Positions 1 through 9,545 of a stretch of 64,000 bases of DNA are shown piece by piece. The DNA lies in assembly GCA_022606425.2 (NCBI GenBank), contig JAHDVF020000524.1, positions 620,001 to 684,000 of the forward strand, given 5' to 3'. The stretch comes from Lepidostoma basale (lineage: Eukaryota > Arthropoda > Insecta > Trichoptera > Lepidostomatidae). A program made the position numbers and the translations under genes. The notes beneath the pieces are model-generated. The model was given only the letters and a program-made list of their open reading frames with translations, searched no databases and had not been told where the DNA came from. Within the stretch, counting starts at the first letter, position 1, and every line of letters begins with the position of its first letter.

Positions 1-293
1 GTCGTTAAGATGGTTTAGACACGTGGAAAGAATGAGTGAAGACAGAATGGTGAGGAAGGTATATGTAAACGATGTGAACGGAGCTAGAAATAGAGGAAGG
101 CCCAGGAGAATGTGGCAAAATCAAATAATAGATGTTGAGCCCGTGAGGAGTCAGAGAAATCGACGTGGGTGCATGACACAATGTATGAATGTAGAGGAAT
201 CGACAGAAGTACGTCAGGACAGAACAGTGTGGCGGTCCATTCATTCTGCCTACCCTTCAAGAGAGACGGCGTGATGCTTGGTTAGTTAGTAGT
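1..293 (+). mobile_element. LINE-A 3' end, cut by window edge
   Basis: C-terminal piece of the LINE-A ORF2 product, readable from about base 2 to a stop near 274. It shows the family hallmarks WFxHxERM, GRPRRMWQNQI and the last residues SAYPSRETA, followed by TTGGTTAGTTAGTAG, a decayed (TTAG)n tail. The 5' part lies outside the window. No intact enzyme domain is present. LINE-A is a working name; the RT in the copy at 9546-10190 places it near RTE-type LINEs. Confidence 0.85.
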
Positions 294-298
294 TTTAG

Positions 299-357
299 AA
301 TGTTGGCCACGTGAGGAGTCAGAGATATTGATGTGCATGCATCAAACAATGTATGTA
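299..357 (+). mobile_element. LINE-A remnant, left half of a split copy
   Basis: Matches the LINE-A coding end around GHVRSQRY, with the family text CACGTGAGGAGTCAGAGA. The copy breaks near 357 and seems to resume near 1469. Between the halves lie a small foldback sequence and a hAT element. Confidence 0.6.
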
Positions 358-389
358 TAATTGCGTAGATATTCACGGTTGGTAATAAT

Positions 390-1318
390 TAGAGATGGGC
401 CGAGTACTCGTTTAATACTCGGTACTCGGTGTATTCGGCGTTTTTTTATTACTCGTACTCGGCCGAATAACTCGGTCTAAATGACGAGTATACTCGGTTT
501 AACTAAAGTAATATAATATTTTGGGAAATATAATGAAAACAGGAGGATTAAAAAGTTCCATTTATTAAAATTGAAGTTAAACAATTAATATTTAAAATTT
601 AGCAAAGGCAAGTTGTGATGTAAGAATACAAGACTCTCCGCACGTTCTGGTAACAGCCTGTTCCTTTTTTTTTTCATAGACGTTACCTGCTTCTGAAAAT
701 AAACGCTCGCTATACACAGTGCTTGCAGGTGCACAGAAAAACACTCTTGCTAAATGTGCTATCTCTGGATATCTTGTTTTATGTCTTGCCCACCACTCGA
801 AAGGACTCTTATCTTTTGACAACAATCCTTCGTTTACATATCGATCCAATTCTAGAGCCATGGGGCTTTTAGGATCGTCGCGCTCTGGTGGCTGGGTAGA
901 AGCAAGTTCTTGGAAGCAATTCCAAAATGATGCATGAGCATCTTGTGATTGTCTTAATTGGTTAAGGTTAGAATTAGATTAGTTTTCTTCACTGCTGCTG
1001 GCGCTCTCTGTAGCGTCGCTTCTTTCAATGGATTCTAAAATAGGATCTTCCTGATCAATTCGCATTTCTCTGGATTAAAAAATCTCATTCTGGGGTCCAG
1101 TTAAGTAGCCAAACAGTAATATTTATCACCTTCTAAGCCTTGAAAGCGATTCTGAACTTCATCTTTAAGCTTTTCTTGCATATCCGCTATGTTTGGGCAG
1201 ATTTCACGGACTTGAAATTGAACCGAGTTATTCGGCCGAGTATTTGGTTTGGCAAACATCAAACCGAGTAAAACTCGTACTCGGTAACTCGGTAAAACTT
1301 GTACTCGGCGCATCTCTA
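390..1318 (-). mobile_element. hAT DNA transposon, deleted relic
   Basis: A 929-bp element whose ends read TAGAGATGGGCCGAGTACT on the left and, reverse-complemented, TAGAGATGCGCCGAGTAC on the right. It is flanked by a perfect 8-bp duplication GTAATAAT at 382-389 and 1319-1326, the size expected for hAT. Both subterminal regions carry many copies of an ACTCG / CGAGT pentamer, as hAT elements often do for transposase binding. The interior holds a broken transposase 3' part on the minus strand, so the copy is a deletion derivative. Confidence 0.88.
592..1190 (-). pseudogene. hAT transposase C-terminal part (broken)
   Basis: The minus strand encodes the hAT C-terminal dimerisation region: a block like FEWWARHKTRYPEIAHLAR, then STVYSERLFSEAGNV, ending FAKF-stop at 592. 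This is the most conserved stretch of hAT transposases and of BED-finger proteins derived from them. Further upstream (about 1040-1190) the frame reads EGDKYYCLAT, a TAA stop, then LDPRMRFFNPEKCELIRKI and another stop. The reading frame is therefore interrupted and the N-terminal BED finger and most of the catalytic core are missing. Confidence 0.8.
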
Positions 1319-1329
1319 GTAATAATATG

Positions 1330-1468
1330 TATTTTGGGATCTTGGTAAAATCCGTAAATCCGAAAACCCACCACACATTTATAACCACCTTGAAGATGGA
1401 GACTGCAACGATCTCCGAAATGTCCAGAAAGACGGGCTACACGGATTTTCGCAAGATTCCAAAATACA
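1330..1468. mobile_element. Small foldback repeat with hammerhead-like hairpin (family D)
   Basis: The ends form an inverted repeat: GTATTTTGGGATCTTGG on the left and AAGATTCCAAAATAC on the right, with extension into AAATCCGT. Between them 1389-1425 reads CTTGAAGATGGAGAC, a loop, then GATCTCCGAAATGTCC. A related minus-strand copy of the hairpin is at 5012-5046. It splits a LINE-A copy together with the hAT element. Confidence 0.5.
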
Positions 1469-1592
1469 GATGTATATAGATTGAGGAAGAGAATGAAGTA
1501 TGTCGGGAAAGAACAGTGTGGCGTTCCATTCTATCCGCCTACCTCTTCGGGGAGATGGTGTGATGGTTAGTTATCTTTAAATGGGCGTACAA
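1469..1592 (+). mobile_element. LINE-A 3' end, right half of a split copy
   Basis: Begins with text equivalent to the MNVEEAREVC segment of the LINE-A product and ends in the family 3' end TTCGGGGAGATGGTGTGATG followed by GTTAGTTA. Likely the continuation of 299-357. Confidence 0.7.
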
Positions 1593-2035
1593 ATGGTGTC
1601 ACAATATGCCATGTCTAAAGAATGTTTTTTTTACTTTGCTTATTATCATAATGGAATTCAATTATGTAAACGATTCTAGTTCTAAACAACTAGTTTATGA
1701 ATTGCTTATGGAAAATAATGAAATCATGTGGAACCGCGTGTGAACTAAATTGGTACAACTTGTGTTCTATCAGTGTCATACAAATTCTTCAACTATTAAA
1801 GGTTTTATCAGCTGTTGATGAAAATGTGAAAAATGTAATCTGGTGATTAAGACTGCACTTTACCCTTAGAGACCCAATTAAGAATGAGGATTGTAAATAT
1901 TTGCTTTTAAAAATAAAAACAATGGTATTTTGTAGATTAACCTGAGTTTCAAATGAAATCAGTTTATTATCTTACCAGACATTACAAACAATATAAATGT
2001 TTAATCATTGCATACAGGTAAAATATAATACCAAT

Positions 2036-2115
2036 ATAATAGGAAGACAAGATACTCTCTAAAGTCAAGAGTATTTGTCGTCTGAATGTACTTTCACTAA
2101 TATGAAAGAAGTCGT
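2036..2115 (-). mobile_element. LINE-T 3' fragment
   Basis: The reverse complement matches the 3' coding end of the (TTTGA)-tailed LINE at 54938-55735, including GAAGACAAATACTCTTGAC and the GGAGAGTAT motif. The fragment has no tail. Confidence 0.65.
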
Positions 2116-2146
2116 TCTCCGAAGAGACCTTGGTGTCAAACCTATA

Positions 2147-2440
2147 ACTAGGTAACTAACTAACCAACCATCAAAAAATCTCGGTGAAGGGATAGGCAGA
2201 AAGAATGGACCGCCACACTGTTCTTTCTTGATATACTACTCTTGCATCCTCAACATTCATACATTGTCATGTAGGCACGTCAATTTCTGTTACTCCACAC
2301 GTGGACGATATTTAACATTTGATTGATTCGATCATGCAACGTTTTCCTTGGTCTTCCTCTATTTCTTATTATGTTTACGTTGTTTATATATTATTTCTTT
2401 ACCATTCTTTCTTCATTAATTCTTTCCATGTTTCACCTTT
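2147..2440 (-). mobile_element. LINE-A 3' end
   Basis: Starts with the reverse of the tail (TAACTAACTAACCAACCATC) and runs through the reverse complement of the GRPRK, WFGHMERM coding region. Degenerate, with several stops. It lies in tafazzin intron 2. Confidence 0.75.
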
Positions 2441-2570
2441 TCTGGACCACCAAAATAAAAAATAAAAAAAATCTTCACAAGAAAAAAATATTCCAACGTC
2501 TCGTAGTAGAAATCAGCAGTGACGGTTTTTTTGATCCTCCTGAAAGATCGAAGGACCAAATTTTCACGAA

Positions 2571-2637
2571 TTCTACTGGCCGGAAGTCGCTGTTAAGTTA
2601 AAAAATTGTGGTTGCCAGCAACTTCCGGCCAGTAGAA
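2571..2637. repeat. 22-bp inverted repeat
   Basis: TTCTACTGGCCGGAAGTCGC at 2571 is mirrored by a right arm ending at 2637, with one mismatch and a 23-base spacer. A related CAGTAGAAATCAGC motif recurs just outside the arms (about 2507 and 2631). Probably part of an unclassified foldback repeat. Confidence 0.5.
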
Positions 2638-2859
2638 ATCAGCGGCGACTGATTTTTCACGAATGACCAAAAAAAGGTCACCAATATCTCCTGAACTGAT
2701 TTACAAAAGAGTCGACTCTTTTGTAATTCATGAGTTCTGACATGGCTTGAGATATAGCCGTGGCACCGGCATCCGGCTCACGGCACACCGGTTGCGGAGC
2801 ACTGTCCTAGACCACCACCCGATCACGTTATTATATTTATTAGAATTATTATAGCTTAC

Positions 2860-2985
2860 CCCATAATCCGGGATCATCGAAGCAGGAATGGTGGTTTGAT
2901 ATGGTGATTAGTGGAGTGAGCGGTGATCTCGTCATCATCTGCGTCATGACTTCCCTATTGTACACCGTGGTTTTGTTTAGCCATT
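2860..2985 (-). CDS. taz: Tafazzin coding exon 2
   Basis: This 126-nt exon encodes the start of the tafazzin acyltransferase domain. Tafazzin is the mitochondrial transacylase that remodels cardiolipin. The exon reads (G)AA-TGG from an AG acceptor at 2987-2986 to a GTAAGC donor at 2859-2854. It supplies residues 39 to about 80, including WLNKTTVYNREV, TPLITISNHH and the catalytic HX4D motif within ITISNHHSCFDD (His70 and Asp75 in the joined numbering), ending DDPGLWG. This matches the family text around the human NHQSCMDD site. It begins in phase 1, exactly fitting exon 1 at 13713-13827. The next exons are not in the 2859 bases that remain to the left. The polypyrimidine tract is weak. Identification rests on family knowledge of tafazzin sequence. 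Confidence 0.92.
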
Positions 2986-3114
2986 CTGTAATTGTACGAC
3001 AACAGGGTGAGTACGAGTCAAATGCACAACGTCCAAACACCGAGCAACAACCTGAAGATTGCAATAATTTGATTCGTGACAAATACTGTGCTTTAAAATA
3101 AGCTTAAAGGCCGT

Positions 3115-3359
3115 GCCACACTGTTTGAAACAAGCTCTCCACAGGGGTGACCTTGGTGGAGAGCTGTGGAGCCCACGGTTGGTGTAGCGTCCACACACTA
3201 TTGTAAAAAAGCTCTCCACACGTGGAATGCGTGTTTAAACGCGCGTCCGTCCACAAAGTTTGTTGAAGGTCAAACGAATTTTGGTTTCAAACAAGTGTCT
3301 ACACAGTTTTAAACCGCCGGTGGAGACCGATGTGGAGAGCTTGTTTAAAACAGTGTGGC
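3115..3359. mobile_element. MITE with ~29-bp terminal inverted repeats
   Basis: The left end GCCACACTGTTTGAAACAAG continues into CTCTCCACA. The right end TGTGGAGAGCTTGTTTAAAA continues into CAGTGTGGC. The arms match at about 28 of 29 positions. The motif GTGGAGAG or CTCTCCAC recurs internally at least three more times. No coding capacity. No clear target duplication, so the superfamily is open. Confidence 0.7.
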
Positions 3360-3729
3360 CCGCGTTTTATAAGAAAACACACTTGCTTAATGTTATTTGT
3401 AAAATATCAAGTTAATTGATACGTGATAATTAGTTGTAAAATTAAAAACTCATTTAAATCATTTGACTTCTGGAAATAAATAGATTTAATATCTAATCTA
3501 TAATTTAAAATGATTTTTGTTCATATTAAATCAAGATTTTAATCACTTAAAAGTATAAGCATTTAGCTTGAAAGTTAAGAAATTTGAAAGGTTTTTCTCT
3601 TTGGAATTTCATGGAAATAAAATATTTTAAAAATAAATATGATTTTATTTAAAAAATAAATGTATTTAAACAGGTCTTTACATCATAACAGCGAAAGCCA
3701 AATCGATTTAAAGGGTATAGCTAAATTGA

Positions 3730-3897
3730 CTCTCATGACATACATGGTAGCTAATCTATAGTCATTTTATTGTCATGTGAATTCTACACTAGATCAAAGA
3801 CAGTGTGAGTGTAATCACACTGTCATCGTCGGGAATCGAACCCGGGACCTTCTATGTGGCAGTCATAGCTGTTGCCACTCTGCCACGAAGGTCGTCA
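3730..3897 (-). mobile_element. tRNA-derived SINE, copy 1
   Basis: The reverse complement starts GACGACCTTCGTGGCAGAGT (box A region), continues to GGTTCGATTCC (box B) and then CAGTGTGATT, and ends in a body with TATTGTCACGTGAATTC-like text. The same order occurs at 24927-25092 and 48629-48790. The head resembles a tRNA but lacks a good acceptor stem, so it is a SINE and not a tRNA gene. RNA polymerase III would be the expected promoter user. Confidence 0.82.
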
Positions 3898-4179
3898 ATG
3901 ATAGTATGCTATCAGAATTCTATTATACTATTTTCAACTTAAAAAAAATAAAACAAAAGTAAATTGTGTCATGAAGAAGATTGCTAGACATATGATTTAT
4001 TTGAGGGAGCTACGTTTCTAAATACATGCTGTACAAAACTAAGCCAAAAGCAAACATCTTTGCAATTGGCAAACTGATTAAAAACTCATCAAAATGGCTA
4101 TTAATTAAGTATATCTTCCTTATTAAGATTAGCATTAACCCTTAATGGGTGTAGGTGACCTCTGACTAAAAATAATATT

Positions 4180-4430
4180 CTTAGGACATGGATCTTTTGG
4201 CTTATAGAGGTTTAGCTCTAATGGCTATTCCTCTTATGTCTGTCGGAAACATTGTCGGAAATGTGATATATGCTGGAAAGGTTATTATATGCTGGGGCTA
4301 GATGTGTGGCCTGGAATGCTCCCCTGAAAGACGACTAGGGAGGATTTAGGGTTTATGGTTTATGTATTAAGTTATATGGAAGTTTCACTAGGAATTATAG
4401 TGTAAAATGATTGCACCAACCCGAGCACTG
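4180..4430 (-). mobile_element. LINE-J 3' end
   Basis: The reverse complement carries the LINE-J 3' UTR signature: AGACATAAGAGGAATAGCCA, then GAGCTAAACCTCTA and CCAAAAGATCCATGTCC. Diverged and without coding capacity. A second copy follows at 4466-4660. Confidence 0.7.
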
Positions 4431-4465
4431 CTCGCGAGTTTCGACTTGTTGAGTTACATAAGATA

Positions 4466-4660
4466 AACTTGGACTTGGAACTTGGATCTTCTGGCTTACA
4501 GAGGTTCAGCTCTAATGGCTATTCCTCTTACGTCTGTAGGAAACATTGTTGGAATGCGATTTGGTAGTTGTTAGTTATGATGGAGCTAAATGTATGGCCC
4601 GGAGTGTCCCTCCGAAAGAGGGTGAGGGGGGATTTAAACGAACTGAGTTTTCCTCGATTT
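4466..4660 (-). mobile_element. LINE-J 3' end, second copy
   Basis: Begins with the reversed tail (GGACTTGGAACTTGGATC) and continues through the same UTR: GAGGTTCAGCTCTAATGGC, then TCCTCTTACGTCTG and CCGGAGTGTCCCTCCG. It shares order and orientation with the copy at 4180-4430, so the pair could be separate insertions or a local duplication. Confidence 0.75.
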
Positions 4661-7020
4661 TTTGTGTAATCAATTACTTTTTTATTATTATAGTAATTAT
4701 TATTATATTTTTTAGTATTATAGTTGGATTTATTTTATTATTTTCAATATTGTTTTTTTAATACCAGTAAAAAAAAAATTTATTTAATTATCCCTGTTTT
4801 GCTTTTTTGAACTGGATAACTTTTAAATCATATAAATTCTTAAATAAAAAAATGAAATAACCTGATATTTTTGGTTCTATTATTGTGAAAAAACCCGAGC
4901 ATTGAGTGGTTAAAAAAAAATGGTAGATTTTAATATATTTCTTCAAATTCAATGTAAAAAAAAAATGCCATCTTAAGTATGTTCATATCTCATGATGTTG
5001 TTTTTGACCAAACTTTCAGAGATCGCTACAGTTTCCATCTTCAGGGTAATGGTATGGTGTAGTCCATCTGGATAAAGCATACTTTACAAACTAAACGTAC
5101 GTGCCATTGGCAGTATTTATGTAAATAAGAAACCCTAAGTGGAACCATTCCACCGATGATCTCCGGAACATTGGTAGAAGAAAACACGGAAATATCCAAA
5201 ATCCCAAGAAATATTCAATCAAATTTGATAATCAATACATTTCTTTGTATATTTTTATCATCAAGGAATAATAAAATTGTCTAATAAATGGTTATAAAAT
5301 ATATAAATACCAAATATAAAATAAATATCATTTTAGTAAAATATTATATAATAAACTAGGAATAAATACACAAAATAAACATAATATGTATATAATGGTT
5401 ATTAAAGAAAAATAGTTAATAGAAAGGCATTAATTAAGCTGTATATTATATATGCCATATGCTCACAAAAATGAGAAGAAACCAAATCGACATTTTTCAC
5501 GAGAATGTTTTTTTTTTCATTTTTTATTATACACTCATTATTGGAAGTTTAAAAATAATTGTTTGATAAGGATGAATAATCCAAATAATATTAATTCTCT
5601 TTTATGTACAAAAACGTCCAGACTAAAACTTCACTTGATACTTCCATATGTTAGAAATAAATAAAATACATGTTCAAACAGCTGTGATATCAAAATAAAA
5701 ATCTTAACTTCAGAGTGTTAAATAGTTTATTTAAGGATATTTTTTTTAGAGTATATAACTTTGATTGTGATGACCTTTGAGAGCCCCAGAAATCTGGCTA
5801 CTAGCAAATAATTCATGAATATACTTACCTATACTTTGTGAATATAATCACTCAAAAATTAACTATTATTAAGTCACTCATTCAAAGGCACCTTTACTCC
5901 AGAAAATTTATTATATAAGGAAACATCTTGTATATGGAAGACACATTTGAAGTTGTTAATCTGAAAAATGAAAACTAGGCAACTCGAAATTCAGCAGTTT
6001 TGAGATATTTTCATCAACGGATCACTTATTGAAGGGGCTTTCTAGGTTGGGGTTGCTAAAATTATATCATCTGACGCCGTTGGAAACGATATAAAGTCAG
6101 CCAAACATTCCACCACAATGGCAAGAAAAGAAGGAAACAAAATAATGATGAACCCTTAGATCACTTAGCAAACGCTACTCTGTCATCGCTATGCGGCACA
6201 TTTTTCATTGATGCATTATGAAAAAATGTTATTTTTAAAAGATATTATCTAACAAACCAAATCACTATAACAATAATGGATTATTTCAGTATCTTTCTCG
6301 AATATCAAAGAATTAATAAACACACACTCGAGATCCCGATGCCCATGACTTAATAATCTGACTAAAGTCAGTCATCGCGGTCAAAGAGTTAAAGTAAACT
6401 TCATCTTTAAGTTTCACCCAAAGCTACTCTCCTATGTGAGAAATAGACAACTTCACTTCTTTACTAATCGTAGTAATCTTTAGTAATCATAATATTTTGA
6501 CCTTGAAATGAAAAATTCCATTTTCTCAGAATAGAATAGAATTTTGAGTTACCTAGTTATAGTAACGAGTCCACGATATATATTAGAGGTGTTGTTATAA
6601 CCATAATTGAGCCACAAATATAATCAAGAGATTCAAATTCATTGATTAATCCGATTAGTGGAAGTAAAATAAACTTAACGCATTTTATTAACTCACAAAG
6701 AAAATTATGAATGAAGCGTATCCAATCTCATTTGATTTATAGTGATACAGTACATTAATATATTTTTTCCTTTCGTAGAAACGATAACCATAATACCGAT
6801 TATGGAACTTTTGGTTCATACACGGTAAACGGTTAGTGAAAAATAATAATTACATTACATAAAAACTAACAAGTGATGGATGGAGACTCAATAACATAAT
6901 TTAATTAATATTTATTAAGTTACTTTAAAATATGCTAAAACTGTTTAATTTAGAACACTGATATAATATCACAATTGAAGGCTGCACATTACAAAGGTGT
7001 CAAGTACCAAAAAAATCCAT
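4661..7020. other. AT-rich intron sequence, little recognisable
   Basis: No coding exon or tRNA found. The only identified structure is the minus-strand family D hairpin at 5012-5046 (CCCTGAAGATGGAAACTG on the minus strand, then GATCTCTGAAAG). The rest shows long A/T runs and no family I can name. Confidence 0.5.
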
Positions 7021-7215
7021 TTTCAAAGTCGTGATAGCTGTTACGCCAACCAGCTGTTCATTGTACGTGTTGATGCCAAAATTGGTTGGCAAAACAGCTG
7101 TTGCGAAATTCTATGATATTGTCGCGACAGCTGTTTTGCCAACCAGCTGTTGTTTGTAACACTAGTTGATGCCAAAATTGGTTGGCGAAACAGCTGTCAC
7201 GAAAATTTCATAGAA
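7021..7215 (+). repeat. Hammerhead-like family A, duplicated and inverted units
   Basis: Two plus-strand units share GTTGATGCCAAAATTGGTTG then GCRAAACAGCTGTYRCGAAA (about 7066 and 7163, roughly 97 bases apart). Each is preceded by a minus-strand half (GACAGCTGTTTTGCCAACC at about 7130). The unit has the family A pattern TGATGCC-loop-GGTTGGCGAAACAGCTGTC. The arms around AGCTG make a long hairpin. The tail after 7215 (ATTGTGATGTTATAAAAGTG) resembles other family A copies. Confidence 0.6.
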
Positions 7216-7747
7216 TTTCAATAAATAGATTGTGATGTTATAAAAGTGTTCTAAATATTTTATTAAAACACAATTTAGTTTAAGTGTTTTTTTTTTTTTA
7301 CTTATTAATAAAATTGTGTGAAACTCCGTCCATTTAAAAATAATAGAAACAAATGATTGTTATAAATATGTTTTACTCGTAAATATCTTGCTGTGAATGA
7401 AATAAATAAATAAATACACATTAAACAAAAAAATTATGTTTTTTTTTATGTCGCCACTCAATTTGGTGAAAGCTGGTGTGAAATAAATGTAGCCAGCGTT
7501 AGTAATGTTAGTCTAAGAACGAAACAGTGCAACTAACTAGACATATGCATATTGTATTCACAATTCTCATACCGGGCGGTTCTCTGTTGGTCGCTCCTGG
7601 GGACATTGCAAGAAAAACAACGAAAATTAAGTTCAATCATACACAGTACAACATGATCCATGGATATGGGTGATATTAATTGGGGTAAAACATGGCAAAA
7701 TACCTGATGAAATGAGTTCGGAAATCTAAATCATGTGGTCTGGAAGT

Positions 7748-7994
7748 AGTGGCGGTACTCCCATAGAAGCCCAGAAGCCCGACTTGCGTAAGAAAATTTG
7801 AATCAAAACCCCCAAATCTAAGTTATCATGTCCCCGCATAAACCAACAACCCACCAAATCACCTTCCAACAATGGTCCCATCAGACGTAAGAGGAATAGC
7901 CACAAGAGCTGAACCTCTGTAAGCCAGAAGAGGTTTTGATTCAAAATTTCTTACGCAAGCCGGGCTTCTGGGCTTCTATGGGAGTACCGCCACT
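7748..7994. mobile_element. 247-bp foldback element with 61-bp TIRs and 10-bp duplication
   Basis: The left arm 7748-7808 starts AGTGGCGGTACTCCCATAGA. The right arm 7934-7994 is its reverse complement at 59 of 61 positions. A perfect 10-bp duplication GTCTGGAAGT flanks it at 7738-7747 and 7995-8004. Long arms and a 9-10 bp duplication are typical of Mutator-like (MULE) elements, which is an inference. The whole 125-bp interior is LINE-J sequence. No transposase is present, so mobility must have been supplied in trans. Confidence 0.85.
7809..7933 (+). pseudogene. LINE-J ORF end and 3' UTR enclosed in the foldback element
   Basis: Colinear with 32290-32400 of the LINE-J copy at 31976-32420. 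It contains GCATAAACCAACAACCCACC, CTTCCAACAATGGTCCCATC and GACGTAAGAGGAATAGCCAC, then the stop and GAACCTCTGTAAGCCAGAAG. It is cut at both ends exactly by the TIRs and lacks the LINE-J tail, so it looks captured and not like an independent retrotransposition into the element. Confidence 0.8.
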
Positions 7995-8194
7995 GTCTGG
8001 AAGTTCATCTTGCATCCTTATATAAAATAATAAGATTTATTAATTTTATTATTAACTACAGAATTCCATAATCAAGATTGTTTTATGCATTAAAACACTG
8101 TTTTTGCTCGACCTATTACTGCAAATTCGTAATTGACACATATTTGTGTGGCTGGCTACATTTGCAGTCCAAAAATACGTTCTTGAACCAATAT

Positions 8195-8345
8195 ATAGCC
8201 GAGCCATAGAGGGCTCCTTCCGCTTACCCGAAGCAGTTATAGGCGCAGCGGCGCCTTTTGTCAGCTTCACTCATAGGCCTCCCACTCCCACAGCACTCCC
8301 TAGGCCCGTTCCCCGTCCATGTGGGACTTACGTTAAAAAATAATA
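8195..8345 (+). mobile_element. Possible LINE 3' UTR with (AAT)n tail
   Basis: A locally GC-rich stretch (CGCAGCGGCGCC, CCCCGTCCATGTGGG) runs into AAAAAATAATAATAATATAT. The abrupt composition change and the (AAT)n tail look like the 3' end of a non-LTR element. No second copy is present here, so the family is not identified. Confidence 0.3.
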
Positions 8346-8494
8346 ATAATATATGTATATTTGCAACTAAGGGGGACCCAGACCACATTTAAGCTACGCT
8401 ACTTTCCTTCGTTGTCCCGCCGTACACACTTAGCAATACAACAGCAAAATAAAGTTTTTGAACCGTGACAGACTACACTTGGAGCTCATATTTA

Positions 8495-8835
8495 AATGTC
8501 TTTCGGCCCCAAACAGTGTCAAATGTTCTCTGGGATGTGACAAGTGAAAAGCCAATCAGAGAACAAGTCGCTAGATCCAAATGGCTATGGATCGGTCACT
8601 CCCTGAGACGGAACCCAGCCTGCATCGCTTAGGGCCCACTAGGCTGGTCCCCTGTGTGTGCAAATAGGAAGCGAGGCAGACCTAGAGCCACCTGGAGAAG
8701 AACCCTGCAGAATAAGGTTAAATCAGCAAGTCTTATTTGGGATGATGTTTAGCATCAGGCATGCGATAGAGTCAGGTGGAGAAGGTTTCTTGAGGTCCTA
8801 TGCACCACGGAGGTGTGACAGAACAAGAAGTGGAG
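8495..8835 (+). mobile_element. GAA-tailed RTE-like LINE, type d
   Basis: Degenerate C-terminal region of an RTE-like ORF2 colinear with the copy at 39177-39557: GGCCCCAAACAGTGTCAAAT, then text for EKPIREQVARSKWLW and a CATCGCTTAGGGCCCACTAG segment. It ends with CACGGAGGTGTGACAGAACA and AGAAG. Multiple frame breaks. Confidence 0.72.
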
Positions 8836-8896
8836 ATTCAAATGTATCTTACATACGTTTTTACTTTAGTTCCTTACTATTAAATTGTACGTAACA

Positions 8897-8985
8897 TTAT
8901 GATGAACCGGAGACTATCTGTCTGAGCTGTAAATGTAGTCGACTGCAGTTCGAGGCCAATTTTTTTCGTTTTACTGCAAATGAAG
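8897..8985 (+). repeat. Unclassified repeat, copy 1
   Basis: Shares GATGAACCGG, CTATCTGTCT, AGCTGTAAATGTAG and TTTTACTGCAAA in the same order with 57891-57975. No inverted repeats, tail or coding sequence seen. Confidence 0.45.
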
Positions 8986-9545
8986 CCAGTTGCACAATGG
9001 GGGTTAAAAAGTTAAAATAAACCAGGTCTATTGAATGCCCTTTACATTGTTCACTAGTTATAAACGTCTTGATTGATGCAATGGCCATTGGCTTCATGCC
9101 TTGAAATATTAATAATTTATTTGCTAAAATCAATAGTTAACTGAATACTCCAAAAATTCTAATTTAAAAAATCATTTTCAAAACATTACATATTAACCCT
9201 TTAAGCTTTGTTAATGTTATCTCATTTATTTCTTTTGTTTATTTTATTTCATTTATGTATTTTAAACATATCTAAAGCATTACAGATTTTTTTTCCAATA
9301 CACTAAAGATACAAGTTAGAGATACACAATAATAAGTAATACATAATAGATTAATAAAAAGAGCGAGAAACATAAGATGCATGACAAATTAATAAGATAA
9401 ATATACCATACAATTATAATAAACCATACAATTATAATAAACCATACAATTATAATACACTCTATAATAATATCTCCCTGGTGTCTAATTTAAACATGTA
9501 CACATTACATACTTAGGTTCTTGAATTTTGTAAATAATATTTTAG

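Noticed and set aside
1..2859. Search for tafazzin exon 3
   Set aside because: No minus-strand reading frame with the expected continuation of the acyltransferase domain and splice sites was found; the stretch is transposon sequence.
3838..3893. tRNA-like sequence with GGTTCGATTCC box
   Set aside because: The acceptor stem does not close and the same head with a common body occurs three times, so it is the head of a SINE.
7726..7944. 72-codon minus-strand frame in the foldback element
   Set aside because: It runs antisense through a TIR and the LINE-J 3' UTR.
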